A stretch of 52,953 nt of DNA from an uncultured Azospirillum sp. (GCF_946480385.1 NZ_CAMLJP010000034.1:1-52953); one strand, 5' to 3'; shown: positions 43,901 through 52,885, numbered from the stretch's first letter. The notes: generated by a model not told the origin, from the letters alone. Numbers and translations: made by a program.

Positions 43901-44887
43901 TCAGCGGTACGGGTCGGGCTGCGACAGGAAATCCTGCACATAGCGCCGGACACCCTCTTCCAGCTCGGTGAAGGGCTGGTCGAACCCGGCGGTGCGCAGG
44001 CGATCCGTCGTCGCCTGCGTGAAATATTGGTATTTGCCGCGCAGATGCTCAGGCATGTCGAAGTACTCAATCCGGGGGGGCAGCCCCAGGGCGGCGAAAG
44101 TCGCCAGCGCGAGGTCCTTGAAGCTGCGCGCCTTGCCGGTGCCGACATTGAACAGGCCGCTGACCTCCGGATGGTCGTACAGCCACAACATCACGGCGAC
44201 GCAGTCGTCGACATAGATGAAGTCGCGCAGCTGGCCGCCATCCTCGAAGCCATCCTTGTGCGACTTGAACAGGCGCGCCGGATTGCCAGCCGTCAGCTGC
44301 GGATGCAGCTTGGCGACCACGCTCATCATGTCGCCCTTGTGGGCTTCGTTGGGGCCGTAGACGTTGAAGAACTTCAGCCCGGCCCATTGCGGCGGCACGA
44401 GGTCGCCGCCGGCGACGGCGCGGGCGATGCGGCGGTCGACCAGATGCTTGGACCAGCCATAGGCGTTCAGCGGCCGCAGCCGCGCCAGCCCGTCGCAGGA
44501 GCCGTCATCGTCGAAACCGGCAGCGCCGTCGCCATAGGTGGCGGCGGAGGAGGCGTAGATCAGCCGGCAGCCGCGCCAGGAGCACCAGCGCCACAGGTCC
44601 AGCGTCAGCGCGACGTTGTTGGCGACGATCTTGTCAACATCCCGCTCGGTGGTGGCGGAGATGGCGCCGAGATGGAAGACGGTGTCGATCTCCGCCGCAT
44701 GCTGATCGAGGAAGGCGAGCGTCTGCTCGGGCGGCACCAGCGCCGCGACCTCGCGCTTGGCGAGGTTCTGCCACTTCTCGCCGTCACGGAAGCGGTCGAT
44801 GACCGCCACGTCGGTGATGCCGCGCGCGGCCAATGCCGCGACAAGGTTGGACCCGATGAAGCCGGCCCCGCCGGTGACCACGATCAT
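43901..44887 (-). CDS. hldD: ADP-L-glycero-D-manno-heptose 6-epimerase
   Basis: The 328-residue SDR enzyme begins MIVVTGGAGFIGSNLV (NADP-binding), has the Ser/Tyr-x3-Lys catalytic set with YGWSKH, and the heptose-epimerase blocks FFNVYGPNEAHKGDMMSV and HKDGFEDGGQLRDFIYVDD. It makes the L,D-heptose of lipopolysaccharide inner core. The ATG at 44887 fits homology; the longer frame to 45007 runs into AT-rich DNA. It lies 11 bases upstream of lgt. Confidence 0.95.
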   Translation of the reverse strand: MIVVTGGAGFIGSNLVAALAARGITDVAVIDRFRDGEKWQNLAKREVAALVPPEQTLAFLDQHAAEIDTVFHLGAISATTERDVDKIVANNVALTLDLWRWCSWRGCRLIYASSAATYGDGAAGFDDDGSCDGLARLRPLNAYGWSKHLVDRRIARAVAGGDLVPPQWAGLKFFNVYGPNEAHKGDMMSVVAKLHPQLTAGNPARLFKSHKDGFEDGGQLRDFIYVDDCVAVMLWLYDHPEVSGLFNVGTGKARSFKDLALATFAALGLPPRIEYFDMPEHLRGKYQYFTQATTDRLRTAGFDQPFTELEEGVRRYVQDFLSQPDPYR

Positions 44888-45054
44888 AGCGCTGTCCGCT
44901 GTTGCTCGACGCGATTCGTGGGGACTTATAGGCGGGTGGGGCGGTGGGGGCAAGGTGGTGCGCCCAATTGCAGCCATGTAGCAAAAAGTTGCACAGAGTG
45001 CGCGCATTGAATATTAAATAGATTTTCTACTTCAACTCTACATATCGAGACATC

Positions 45055-45711
45055 ATGTCGGATTTAGAGAACGGAATGCGTGATGGCGCTGGCGGCTCCC
45101 GAGGGGTTTGTTCGCGAAGCTGTATAATTCAGGGGCCAAGAATACGCCGCAGAGTTCAAAATCTGAGGAGAATGGTTAGAGAAAATCGTAGAGAAGAAAT
45201 TAGAAATAACTCAACTTTCTCTGCTGCAACCAACTATACAATAAAATTTGGCGTTTGGTTAAACTTGGTTACGGTCGGCGCCATTGTCACGATGTACATA
45301 ACTTTCTCGCAAGTTTTTCTCTATGAGCAATGCGAGTCGTTCTATATTGCTGCCAAAATGATGAGTGTTCTTATTGCGGCATCGGGAGGGTACTTATATC
45401 TTCTATTAATAATTGTTTTGCCAGCCGCTGCAGGAGTTTCGGTGGCTTTCTTATTCTATTTTATTGCTCTAGCATTTCCGTCTACCAGAGTAATTAAGAT
45501 CTTCAGATCTGAGATGAGTGATGGATCGGTATCCAATATAAGGGTATTTGTTGCTTTCATGTCCATAATTTCGATATTCATGTGGTTTTTCCAATTTTAC
45601 TATGTTTTCCCGGAGGTTCGAAAACTATTTTCCTTTGATTCAAGATTGGAGATGAAGGCTGAGGCTGCTGGCAAGTGTTCGACTGGCCCTTATATTGACC
45701 CGCGCACCTAA
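45055..45711 (+). CDS. AT-rich four-helix membrane protein, unknown function
   Basis: The 218-residue protein has four hydrophobic segments (near 67-85, 103-120, 125-145 and 165-190) and a basic N-terminus (RRRVQNLRRMVRENRREE). The DNA is AT-rich, with A- and T-ending codons, unlike every neighbour, so recent transfer is likely. Only a weak ribosome site (GAGA) precedes the ATG. No homologous family was recognised. A strong terminator follows. Confidence 0.7.
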   Translation: MSDLENGMRDGAGGSRGVCSRSCIIQGPRIRRRVQNLRRMVRENRREEIRNNSTFSAATNYTIKFGVWLNLVTVGAIVTMYITFSQVFLYEQCESFYIAAKMMSVLIAASGGYLYLLLIIVLPAAAGVSVAFLFYFIALAFPSTRVIKIFRSEMSDGSVSNIRVFVAFMSIISIFMWFFQFYYVFPEVRKLFSFDSRLEMKAEAAGKCSTGPYIDPRT

Positions 45712-45734
45712 CTTATCAAAATTTCCCAGAAACT

Positions 45735-45770
45735 GGGCCGGCAACCTTTGCCGGCCCTTCTATTTTCTTT
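45735..45770 (+). terminator. Intrinsic terminator, possibly bidirectional
   Basis: GGGCCGGCAA and TTGCCGGCCC form a perfect 10-bp stem with a 3-base loop, followed by a T-rich tract. It sits between the AT-rich gene and the convergent leuA, whose stop is at 45775. Confidence 0.9.
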
Positions 45771-45774
45771 TCTG

Positions 45775-47478
45775 TTACCGCGCCGCGCGATTCGCCGCGC
45801 TCACCAGCGCCCGCAGCGAAGCGGTCACGATATCCGCGTCGATGCCGACGCCGAACAGGGTCCTGTCGCCGGTCTTGACCTCGACATAGGCGCAGGCCTG
45901 GGCATCTTCGCCGGAGCCGATGGCGTGCTCGCGGTAGTCGACGACGTGCAGGTCGGTGCCGCAGCCCTGGCGCAGGGCGTCCAGGAAGGCGTCGATCGGG
46001 CCGTTGCCCTTGCCCTTGGTGGTGATGATCTCACCGTTGCGGCGCATCACCACGCTCATGGCGCGGGCGCCGGAGTTCGGGCCGCGCGGCTCGGTCGAAT
46101 GCTCGACCAGTTCCAGCGGGGTGTCGGCGTCCAGATACTCGGCCTTGAAGGCGGTGTGGATGTCGGCGGGCGACAGTTCCTTGCCGGACTCGTCGGCGAC
46201 GCGCTGCACGACCTTGGAGAACTCGATCTGCAGGCGGCGCGGGATCTGCAGGCCGTAATCCTTCTCCAGAATATAGGCGATGCCGCCCTTGCCGGACTGG
46301 CTGTTGATGCGGATCACCGCCTCATAGCTGCGGCCCAGATCCTGCGGGTCGATGGGCAGGTACGGGACCTCCCACTTGCCGGTGTTGGACTTGGTCAGCG
46401 CCTTCAGGCCCTTGTTGATAGCGTCCTGGTGCGAGCCCGAGAAGGCGGTGAACACCAGTTCGCCGGCATAGGGGTGGCGCGGATGGACCGGCAGCTGCGT
46501 GCAGTATTCCGACACGCGGACGATCTCGTTGATGTCGTCGATGTTCAGCTCAGGATCGACGCCCTGGGTGAACATGTTCAGCGCCAGCGTGACGACGTCG
46601 ACGTTGCCGGTGCGCTCTCCGTTGCCGAACAGGGTGCCTTCGACGCGGTCGGCACCGGCCAGCAGCCCCATCTCCGCCGCGGCGACGCCGGTGCCGCGGT
46701 CGTTGTGCGGGTGCAGCGAGATGATCGCCGATTCGCGGTTCTTCAGGGTGCGGCAGAACCACTCGATCTGGTCGGCATGCACGTTCGGCATCGACATCTC
46801 GACCGTGGCCGGCAGATTCAGGATGACTTTGTTGTCGGGGGTGGCGCCCCAGGTCTCCATCACCGCTTCGCAAATCTCGACCGCGAAATCCAGTTCGGTG
46901 CCGGTGAAGCTTTCAGGCGAATATTGCAGGACGATCTCGGTCTCCGGCGTCTCGGCGGCCAGCTGCTTGATCAGCTTGGTGCCGGCGACGGCGATGTCCA
47001 CAATGCCCTGGCGGTCCAGCCCGAACACCACACGGCGCTGCAGCTCCGAGGTGGAGTTGTACAGGTGGACGATGGCGCGCTTGGCGCCCTTGATGCCGTC
47101 GAAGGTGCGGCGGATCAGTTCCTCACGCGACTGGGTCAGCACCTGGATGGTGACGCCGTCGGGGATCTTGCCCTCGTCGATGACCTCGCGGCAGAAGTCG
47201 AAATCGGTCTGCGAGGCGGCGGGGAAGCCGACCTCGATCTCCTTGAAGCCCATGCGCAGCAGCAGGTCGAACATCGCGCGCTTGCGGTCCGGACCCATCG
47301 GCTCGATCAGCGCCTGGTTGCCGTCGCGCAGATCGACCGAGCACCACATCGGCGCCTTGTCCAGGGTGCGCGACGGCCATTGGCGGTCGGTCAGCTTCAC
47401 CTGGGGGAAGGGGGTGTATTTGGACGGGGACTTCGGCAGGGTCGGGATGCCGGCGTTGGTTTGGGTGGCGGTGCTCAT
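45775..47478 (-). CDS. leuA: 2-isopropylmalate synthase, long form
   Basis: The 567-residue protein has the HMGL-like catalytic domain with metal site DLRDGNQAL and HPHNDRGTG, the GNGERTGNVD signature, and a C-terminal LeuA allosteric domain (about 440-567). It makes the first committed step of leucine synthesis and is normally feedback-inhibited by leucine. Position and length match the type II (long) enzyme. ATG at 47478 fits homology. Its leader region contains a Leu-rich peptide, so attenuation is likely. Confidence 0.97.
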   Translation of the reverse strand: MSTATQTNAGIPTLPKSPSKYTPFPQVKLTDRQWPSRTLDKAPMWCSVDLRDGNQALIEPMGPDRKRAMFDLLLRMGFKEIEVGFPAASQTDFDFCREVIDEGKIPDGVTIQVLTQSREELIRRTFDGIKGAKRAIVHLYNSTSELQRRVVFGLDRQGIVDIAVAGTKLIKQLAAETPETEIVLQYSPESFTGTELDFAVEICEAVMETWGATPDNKVILNLPATVEMSMPNVHADQIEWFCRTLKNRESAIISLHPHNDRGTGVAAAEMGLLAGADRVEGTLFGNGERTGNVDVVTLALNMFTQGVDPELNIDDINEIVRVSEYCTQLPVHPRHPYAGELVFTAFSGSHQDAINKGLKALTKSNTGKWEVPYLPIDPQDLGRSYEAVIRINSQSGKGGIAYILEKDYGLQIPRRLQIEFSKVVQRVADESGKELSPADIHTAFKAEYLDADTPLELVEHSTEPRGPNSGARAMSVVMRRNGEIITTKGKGNGPIDAFLDALRQGCGTDLHVVDYREHAIGSGEDAQACAYVEVKTGDRTLFGVGIDADIVTASLRALVSAANRAAR

Positions 47479-47723
47479 GGCGTCGTTCGGCTCCAGTGGC
47501 GGCCCCGGGCTCAAGCGCTTTTATGCGGGCGGGGGCGGCGGATCGGAATTTGAAAGGCGGAGGGACCGGCGAGGGGTACGGCCGCAGAGCCGCCGGACGT
47601 GGCTCAGCGACCGTCGGTAAGTCGCAGTCCCGGCCCCTGCCGGGCGACGCCGATGCCGGCGCCTTTGCAAACATCGCTCATGGAACAGACACTTCGACCG
47701 ATGGAAACGGGATGAGAACGCGA

Positions 47724-47750
47724 CAAACCCGGACGCTTAAAGCGCCGGGC
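47724..47750 (-). promoter_or_regulatory. Hairpin at the end of the leader peptide, possible attenuator
   Basis: On the minus strand CCCGGCGC pairs with GCGTCCGGG (one bulge) around a TTTAA loop that holds the leuL stop codon, followed by GTTTG. It may be part of an attenuation structure; the T-run is weak. Confidence 0.5.
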
Positions 47751-47793
47751 CGAGAAGTCGAAGAAGGGCGTTCTTGCGGTCGATGGTGTTCAT
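47737..47793 (-). CDS. leuL: LeuL-type leader peptide
   Basis: The 18-residue peptide MNTIDRKNALLRLLGPAL has five Leu. Four use CTT and one CTC, codons that are uncommon in a genome where CTG dominates, which would make translation sensitive to charged tRNA-Leu. It lies about 260 bases upstream of leuA. No ribosome site precedes the ATG; the promoter spacing puts the transcript start at or next to the ATG, as known for the leaderless trpL peptide of rhizobia. Confidence 0.8.
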   Translation of the reverse strand: MNTIDRKNALLRLLGPAL

Positions 47794-47800
47794 GGGGCGC

Positions 47801-47829
47801 ACTGTGCGTAGGTGCGGCATGGCTGTCAA
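47801..47829 (-). promoter_or_regulatory. Housekeeping promoter of leuL-leuA
   Basis: CTTGACA (47824-47830) is the alphaproteobacterial -35 box. With a 17-base spacer it is followed by CACAGT (47801-47806) as -10. Transcription would start near 47793-47794, that is, at the leuL ATG. Confidence 0.7.
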
Positions 47830-47879
47830 GCCTGGATTGGCGAAAATCGGACTGCTGGATGCACCAACCAATGCCGCAA

Positions 47880-48602
47880 TCAGCCCCAGATCAAGTGATA
47901 GAGCGTCGGCAACAGCAGTGCTGTGGCCAGCCCGTTCAGCCCCATGCCAAGCCCGGCGAAGGCGCCGGCCACCTCGTTGACCTGCAGGGCACGCGCGGTG
48001 CCGATGCCGTGCGCCGCCACCCCCATGCCGAATCCGCGGGCACGCCAGTCCTTCACCCGCGCGAGGTTCAGCACCCAGGTGCCTAGGCTGGCGGCGACGA
48101 TGCCGGTGATGATGACGAACACCGCGGTCAGCGAGGGCAGGCCGCCGATCTGCTCCGACACGCCCATGGCGATGGGAGAAGTGACGGATTTCGGCGCCAT
48201 CGACAGGATGGTCACCTTCGTCCCGCCGCAGATCCAGACCAGCGCCACCGCGCTGAGCGCCGATGCGGCCGATCCCACCAGCAGTGCCACCACCAGCGCC
48301 AGGGCGGAGCGGCGCACCTCCTGGAACTGGTTGTAGAGCGGGACGGCGAGCGCCACCGTGGCGGGGCCGAGCAGGAAATGGACGAACTGGGCGCCGTCGA
48401 AATAGGTGCGGTAATCGATGCCCGACAGGCTGAGCGTACCGGCGATCAGGATGACGGCGATCAGCACCGGGTTCAGCACCGGGCGGCGGCCCAGCCTCTC
48501 GAACACCCACAGGCCGATCTGGTAGGCGACCAGGGTCAGCGTCAGTCCGGCCAGCGGGCTTGCCGACAGATAGACCCAGATCTGGTGGAGATCGGCGCTC
48601 AT
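47880..48602 (-). CDS. lrgB: LrgB/CidB-family membrane protein
   Basis: The 240-residue protein has about seven helices and the family blocks FLLGPATVALAVPLYNQ, PKSVTSPIAMGVSEQIGG and AHGIGTARALQ. With LrgA it forms a holin/antiholin-like or small-metabolite export system. It overlaps lrgA (ATGA). Confidence 0.95.
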   Translation of the reverse strand: MSADLHQIWVYLSASPLAGLTLTLVAYQIGLWVFERLGRRPVLNPVLIAVILIAGTLSLSGIDYRTYFDGAQFVHFLLGPATVALAVPLYNQFQEVRRSALALVVALLVGSAASALSAVALVWICGGTKVTILSMAPKSVTSPIAMGVSEQIGGLPSLTAVFVIITGIVAASLGTWVLNLARVKDWRARGFGMGVAAHGIGTARALQVNEVAGAFAGLGMGLNGLATALLLPTLYHLIWG

Positions 48603-48994
48603 GTCCGGTCTCCCTTCGCCGGATTGCCGGCAGCCGGCTCCTCCTCCAGACGCGGGTCGGTGCGGCTCAGCAGGAAGGCCATCAGCTTGGCGGTCACCGC
48701 GATGCCGAACAGGGTGCTGCCGAACAGGGCGACCACGATCGGCAGCGCCTCCGTCTCCAGGCGGGTGACATGCACCATCACGCCGACACCGGCCGGCACG
48801 AACAGCAGGGACAGGTGACGCAGAAGCCCGCCGGCGGTGTCCTGGATCGCGGCAGGCACGCCGCCGCGCAGCAGCAGTCCGGCAAACAGCAGCAGCATGC
48901 CCAACACCGGGCCGGGAACCGGCAGGTGCAGCAGGCGGGCGGCCAACTCGCCGGCCAGCTGGCAGAGCAGCAGGAGCGTCAGGGTTCCGAGCAT
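48599..48994 (-). CDS. lrgA: LrgA/CidA-family holin-like protein
   Basis: The 131-residue protein has four helices and the family pattern LPVPGPVLGMLLLF and LSLLFVPAGVGVM. GGAG stands before the ATG at 48994. It lies upstream of lrgB on the same strand. Confidence 0.95.
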   Translation of the reverse strand: MLGTLTLLLLCQLAGELAARLLHLPVPGPVLGMLLLFAGLLLRGGVPAAIQDTAGGLLRHLSLLFVPAGVGVMVHVTRLETEALPIVVALFGSTLFGIAVTAKLMAFLLSRTDPRLEEEPAAGNPAKGDRT

Positions 48995-49119
48995 CGCGGA
49001 CTCCGGTGGAAGGGGCGCTGTGCGTTCCTTCTACCGCAGTTGCGAAGACGCCGGGCTGCAATCCGCGAATGCGAGCCTCGCGAATCGGCGATGTAGCTGG
49101 TTGGAAAACGGATGGGGAG

Positions 49120-49569
49120 TTATTGCAGCTTGGTGCGGGCGTGCAGGCCGCGGCGGACGACGGATTGGGCCTCCACCGTCACTTCCTTCTTGCCGAACAG
49201 CCGCAGGAAGATGGCGTTGACGGTGGCATGCGCACTGACCGTCAGTGTGCCGGCCGCCGCATCCTCGGCAATCGTCAGCGGCGACAGGTGCGATCCCAGG
49301 AAGCCGTTGGGGAAGGCCTTGTCGAAGAAACTGCGGATGTGGCCGTCGCGTTGCGAATCGAACATCACCCGGCCGCCGGCCAGGGCAGCGGCATCGACGG
49401 CCTGCGACAGCCGCGCCTCCACTGCATAGCTGCGCAGGGCATCGACGGTGCAGCCGGCCCCCAAAGCGGTCGGAATGGCGAGGATCAGGGCGACCACCAG
49501 AAGCAGGTGGCGGCCTGTCCGCCGGTCTTCGTGCCCGCCATAGGGCAGGGGACGATAGACCAAAGTCAT
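49120..49569 (-). CDS. TadE/TadG-like pilus assembly protein
   Basis: The 149-residue protein has one N-terminal helix (HLLLVVALILAIPTALGAG) and the TadG-type SQAVDAAALAGGR motif, followed by a small periplasmic part. TadG-like proteins take part in Flp pilus biogenesis. AGGAGG lies before the ATG at 49569. It is shorter than full TadG. No other tad gene is adjacent. Confidence 0.75.
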   Translation of the reverse strand: MTLVYRPLPYGGHEDRRTGRHLLLVVALILAIPTALGAGCTVDALRSYAVEARLSQAVDAAALAGGRVMFDSQRDGHIRSFFDKAFPNGFLGSHLSPLTIAEDAAAGTLTVSAHATVNAIFLRLFGKKEVTVEAQSVVRRGLHARTKLQ

Positions 49570-49936
49570 TGCCGGCCTCCTAAGCAATTGCCTATGCAGA
49601 AAGGAGTGTTTTCGTTGGATGCATTACTCTTAGCATCATCCGACAAGCAGGCAAACCAGGAAATGCAGCAAAAGCACAGCAAAAATCGCGGCGCAAATTG
49701 CTATGTATTTTACGCAAAGGCGGTAACTCGAATTTGCGGTGGTGCCGGCAAAGGGTAGAGCCCTCCACAGCGGGCGGAGAGCGCAGTCTCGACTTTGAAA
49801 ATGCCCCCGCTTCGAAATAGACCCGAGACAAAAGCGGGGCAACCGGCTTTCAATCGAGTGCCGTTAAGAGTTCGTTCGTTCTCTCCGCCGGTAGGCTGGC
49901 GTCACGATGCCTTGATCCATGCCGGAGCCGTCAGCG
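49570..49936. other. Intergenic region, partly AT-rich
   Basis: This 367-bp gap lies between the divergent TadG-like and Flp-like genes. It is AT-rich at 49610-49740. Two minus-strand open frames cover it but have no ribosome site or homology and were not called. No clear promoter was found. Confidence 0.4.
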
Positions 49937-50128
49937 ATGTCGTTCTTCCAAATCCCATTCCGCAACCGTTCAGGGGCGCGGCGACCGGCCCGGCCGCTGC
50001 TGGATCATGCATTGGCGGTTGCGCTGGTGGCGCTGCTGCTGTTCGGGCTGTCGGGCGAGGTGCGCGGTGCGTTGGCCGGCCTCATGGAGCAGGTGGAAGG
50101 CGCACGGGCGGCGGTCGTGGCGCGCTGA
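49937..50128 (+). CDS. Small single-helix protein, possibly Flp-pilin-like
   Basis: The 63-residue frame begins MSFFQIPFRNRSGARR and has one helix (ALAVALVALLLFGLSG) followed by an amphipathic region ending AAVVAR. The layout recalls Flp pilins, but the processing motif G/xxxxEY is not seen, so the assignment is weak. GGAG lies about 10 bases before the ATG. Confidence 0.5.
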   Translation: MSFFQIPFRNRSGARRPARPLLDHALAVALVALLLFGLSGEVRGALAGLMEQVEGARAAVVAR

Positions 50129-50198
50129 ACACGCGCGCGGCTTCTCCGTTTCCTTTCGGCCGGCTAGAGTCCGGGCACAATGACGGGGAGACGGCCCG

Positions 50199-51560
50199 AT
50201 GAAGGGCGGCGTTTGGCGCGTGGTGATGCTTGGTCTGGCGGTGGCGGCGGCCGCGTTGGTCTTTCTTGGCGTGGAAATCACGCAGCTGGCGGCCAACGAC
50301 CGCACCGCCTTCACCCGCGGGCTGGCGATCTGCGGACTGGGCCTGCTGGCGATCTGGTTCGTCTTCTCCCGCCTGTCGCGCCATTTCCGCGACCTCGACC
50401 GTTTGTCCGACCGCCTGTCCGGTGCCCGCAGCCGGGTGGATCTGGAGCCGATCTCCGGCGGACCGGGTGGCGAGCTGGCGCGTCTTGCCGAAGCGGCAAG
50501 CCTGGCCCGTGGCGGCGAGCGCGGGCTTGGCGACGGACCTCTGGGGGGTGGACCGCTTGGGGGCGGACGCGCGGACCGGGCGCTGCGGGCGGTGCTGGCT
50601 TTGGCCGAAGACCCCCTGCTGGTCCTCGACGAACTCGGGCACGTGGAACAGTTGAACCCCGCCGCAGCACGCCTGCTGGCGGTGGAGGAGGGGGCCGACA
50701 TCGGCAAATCCCTGCTTCGCGACGATCTGGCCCGTGCGATGGAGCGGGCGCGCGGCGGCGGCGCCCCCGTCACCGCCGTGCTGCGCCGGATCGAAGACGG
50801 CGAGCTGTCGGCGCGCATCGCCGATCTGGGTCTGAGCGCCGGGGCGCTCCTGTCCTTCCCTGCCCGCGGCATGGCCCATGCCGCCGGGCTCAGCGGCAAG
50901 CGCACGCTCAGCCTGCGAGTGGCCCATGCCGCCGGCCCGCTTGGCGATGAGGAACCGCTGGCGGCCCTGCCCTTCGTCGCGCTCTGGGTGGCAACGGCGG
51001 GAGTGGAGCCGGACAGCGGGCCGGTGATCGCAATCGGCACCGTGCGGCTTGTGGGATTGCGCATCTTCCCCACAGTGTCGCTCGCCCTGCTGATCGACCC
51101 GATCGACCCCGTCCCGACCGAGGCGACCGCCCGTCACGGCATCGGCACCGCCATGGTGGCGGGGGAGCGCCCGTTCGCCGCGGTGTGGCCGGTGATCCAG
51201 GATGCGCTGCACAACTGCATCGCCGTCGGCATCGGCATCGACTCGAGCCTTGCCGCCCTGGCGCGGTCGGCCGCTCAGGCCGGTATCACCGATCCGGCGC
51301 TGCCGCCGTCGCTTGACCTCGGGGCATTGGCGGCGGCGCTTGACTCTGGTTTGACCAGCGCGTCGCCCGACCGGCTGGCCGAGGCGTTCGACGTGCCCCG
51401 CCACCCGCGTAATGGTCCGCAGGGGGAGGCGCTGTTCCAGGCCGAATTGGCCGTGGCTCTGCTGTCCCGCCTGACGGAGCGCGGAATCGTCACCCAGGGG
51501 CAGGCGCGGGCACTGACCGCCGGCGCGGGCGGACAAGGCTCCCCGCAAGTCTCTCCTTAA
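50199..51560 (+). CDS. Membrane-PAS protein with inactive DnaQ-type exonuclease domain
   Basis: The 453-residue protein has two membrane helices (about 10-28 and 43-58), a HAMP-like segment, a PAS-like region (about 130-185) and a C-terminal domain (about 255-440). That domain aligns with the exonuclease domain of the 12125-14314 gene: VALWVATAGVEPDSG against VVFDTETTGLSPSTG, and RHGIGTAMVAGERP against FHGITDGMVAGKP. The metal-binding pair is lost (W263 and A265 replace Asp and Glu), and the later acidic residues are not all kept. It should be a structural or regulatory paralogue. GGGGAG precedes the ATG. Confidence 0.75.
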   Translation: MKGGVWRVVMLGLAVAAAALVFLGVEITQLAANDRTAFTRGLAICGLGLLAIWFVFSRLSRHFRDLDRLSDRLSGARSRVDLEPISGGPGGELARLAEAASLARGGERGLGDGPLGGGPLGGGRADRALRAVLALAEDPLLVLDELGHVEQLNPAAARLLAVEEGADIGKSLLRDDLARAMERARGGGAPVTAVLRRIEDGELSARIADLGLSAGALLSFPARGMAHAAGLSGKRTLSLRVAHAAGPLGDEEPLAALPFVALWVATAGVEPDSGPVIAIGTVRLVGLRIFPTVSLALLIDPIDPVPTEATARHGIGTAMVAGERPFAAVWPVIQDALHNCIAVGIGIDSSLAALARSAAQAGITDPALPPSLDLGALAAALDSGLTSASPDRLAEAFDVPRHPRNGPQGEALFQAELAVALLSRLTERGIVTQGQARALTAGAGGQGSPQVSP

Positions 51561-52876
51561 ATATCCTCCGCCAGCCTGAACCCGCTCACCGACAGCCGGG
51601 TCTCGGGCCGCAGATAATGCCGCGTCCAGGGGCCGGCATGATCGAAGGGCGTCAGGCAGCTGCCCCCGCGCAGGACCATGCGGTTGCCGGCGAGTCGGCC
51701 GTTGACCGCCTCGTCCGGGACGGCCTTGTCGGCGCCATGGGGACGGCGGTAGCCGGGATAGGTCAGGAAGGCGTCGCCGGTCCATTCCCATACGTCGCCG
51801 CACATCTGCCAAGGGCCGGTGCCGTGACAGGTCCCGGCGCGGGGATGGCGGTGGCCGGTGCCCAGCAGATTCCCCATGCTGTCGCAGCCTGCGGCGACCG
51901 TCTCCCACTCCGCCTCCCGTGGCAGGCGCTTGCCGGCCCAGCGGGCGTAGGCGTCGGCCTCGTACCAGCTTACATGGCAGACCGGCTCGTCGGGGTCGAG
52001 CGGCTGCATGCCGTAAAGGGTGAAGACCTGCCAACGGGAGCCGGATCCGAAGCCGCCGCGCTCCCAATAGAGCGGGGCGCTCCAGCCTTCGCCTCGGGCG
52101 GTCTCCCAACCGTCGGTGAGCCACAGCGGGCGGTCGCTGTAGCCGCCGGCCTCGATGAAGGCGAGGTACTCGCCGCAGGTGACCGGGCGGGCGGCCAGCC
52201 GGTAGGGCTCCAGCCAGACGCGGTGACGCGGTCCCTCATGGTCGAAGCCGGGCAGCGGCATCGGCCTGCCGACCTCGACGAGGCCGCCGGGCTGCTCCAG
52301 CCAGCCATCGGGCGGGGCGCCCAAATGCGGGTGGTCCGGCGCCTGTTCATAGGCCGGGCGCAGCGGGTTGCACCACAGGGCATGCTTGATGTGCAGCAGC
52401 ATCCGCTCCTGGTGGCGCCGTTCATGGGCAATGGCCATCATCAGCGCCGATTCGGCGGCGTCCCACAGCGACTCGTCTAGCGCGTCGATCAGATGCAGCA
52501 CCGCGCCGTTGATCTGGTCGCGGTGGCGCATGATCTCGGCCGCCGTCGGGCGTGACAGCACGCGGGGTGGCGGGGCACCGCCATCGGTGCGGGCGGCGAA
52601 CAGGTCGAGGAAGGCCGGGTCGGCCGGCCGGTAGCCGGGACTGAAGGGGATCAGCACCGCGACCTCGAACAGCCAACTGGTGTGGGCGAGGTGCCATTTC
52701 GCCGGCGCGCCGTCCGCCACCGTCTGCACCATCAGGTCTTCCGGCGACAGGGTGGCGACCAGTTCGGCGGTGCGGGCGCGCGCCTTCTGGAAACGGGTGG
52801 CGAGGGCTTGCCGGCGCTCGGTAACGGATTGGGTAGCGGCCGGGTCGGCGCTCTGGATGGGATGTGTGTCGGGCAC
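51557..52876 (-). CDS. egtB: EgtB-type iron-dependent sulfoxide synthase
   Basis: The protein of about 439 residues has a DinB-like N-terminal domain with the iron motif HERRHQE (HxxxHxE) and a C-terminal FGE-sulfatase domain. That domain carries CHVSWYEADAYARWAGKRLP, GDVWEWTGD and NRMVLRGGSCLTP. EgtB joins trimethyl-histidine (hercynine) to a thiol in ergothioneine synthesis. The frame opens with GTG at 52918; GTG at 52876 has GGAGG 8 bases upstream and is preferred. egtD is not downstream; it may lie beyond the window or elsewhere. Confidence 0.9.
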   Translation of the reverse strand: MPDTHPIQSADPAATQSVTERRQALATRFQKARARTAELVATLSPEDLMVQTVADGAPAKWHLAHTSWLFEVAVLIPFSPGYRPADPAFLDLFAARTDGGAPPPRVLSRPTAAEIMRHRDQINGAVLHLIDALDESLWDAAESALMMAIAHERRHQERMLLHIKHALWCNPLRPAYEQAPDHPHLGAPPDGWLEQPGGLVEVGRPMPLPGFDHEGPRHRVWLEPYRLAARPVTCGEYLAFIEAGGYSDRPLWLTDGWETARGEGWSAPLYWERGGFGSGSRWQVFTLYGMQPLDPDEPVCHVSWYEADAYARWAGKRLPREAEWETVAAGCDSMGNLLGTGHRHPRAGTCHGTGPWQMCGDVWEWTGDAFLTYPGYRRPHGADKAVPDEAVNGRLAGNRMVLRGGSCLTPFDHAGPWTRHYLRPETRLSVSGFRLAEDI

Positions 52877-52885
52877 GGGCGGTCC

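Noticed and set aside
49592..49842. Two small minus-strand reading frames with a hydrophobic end
   Set aside because: No ribosome site or in-frame start near the hydrophobic part; AT-rich intergenic DNA explains the open frames.
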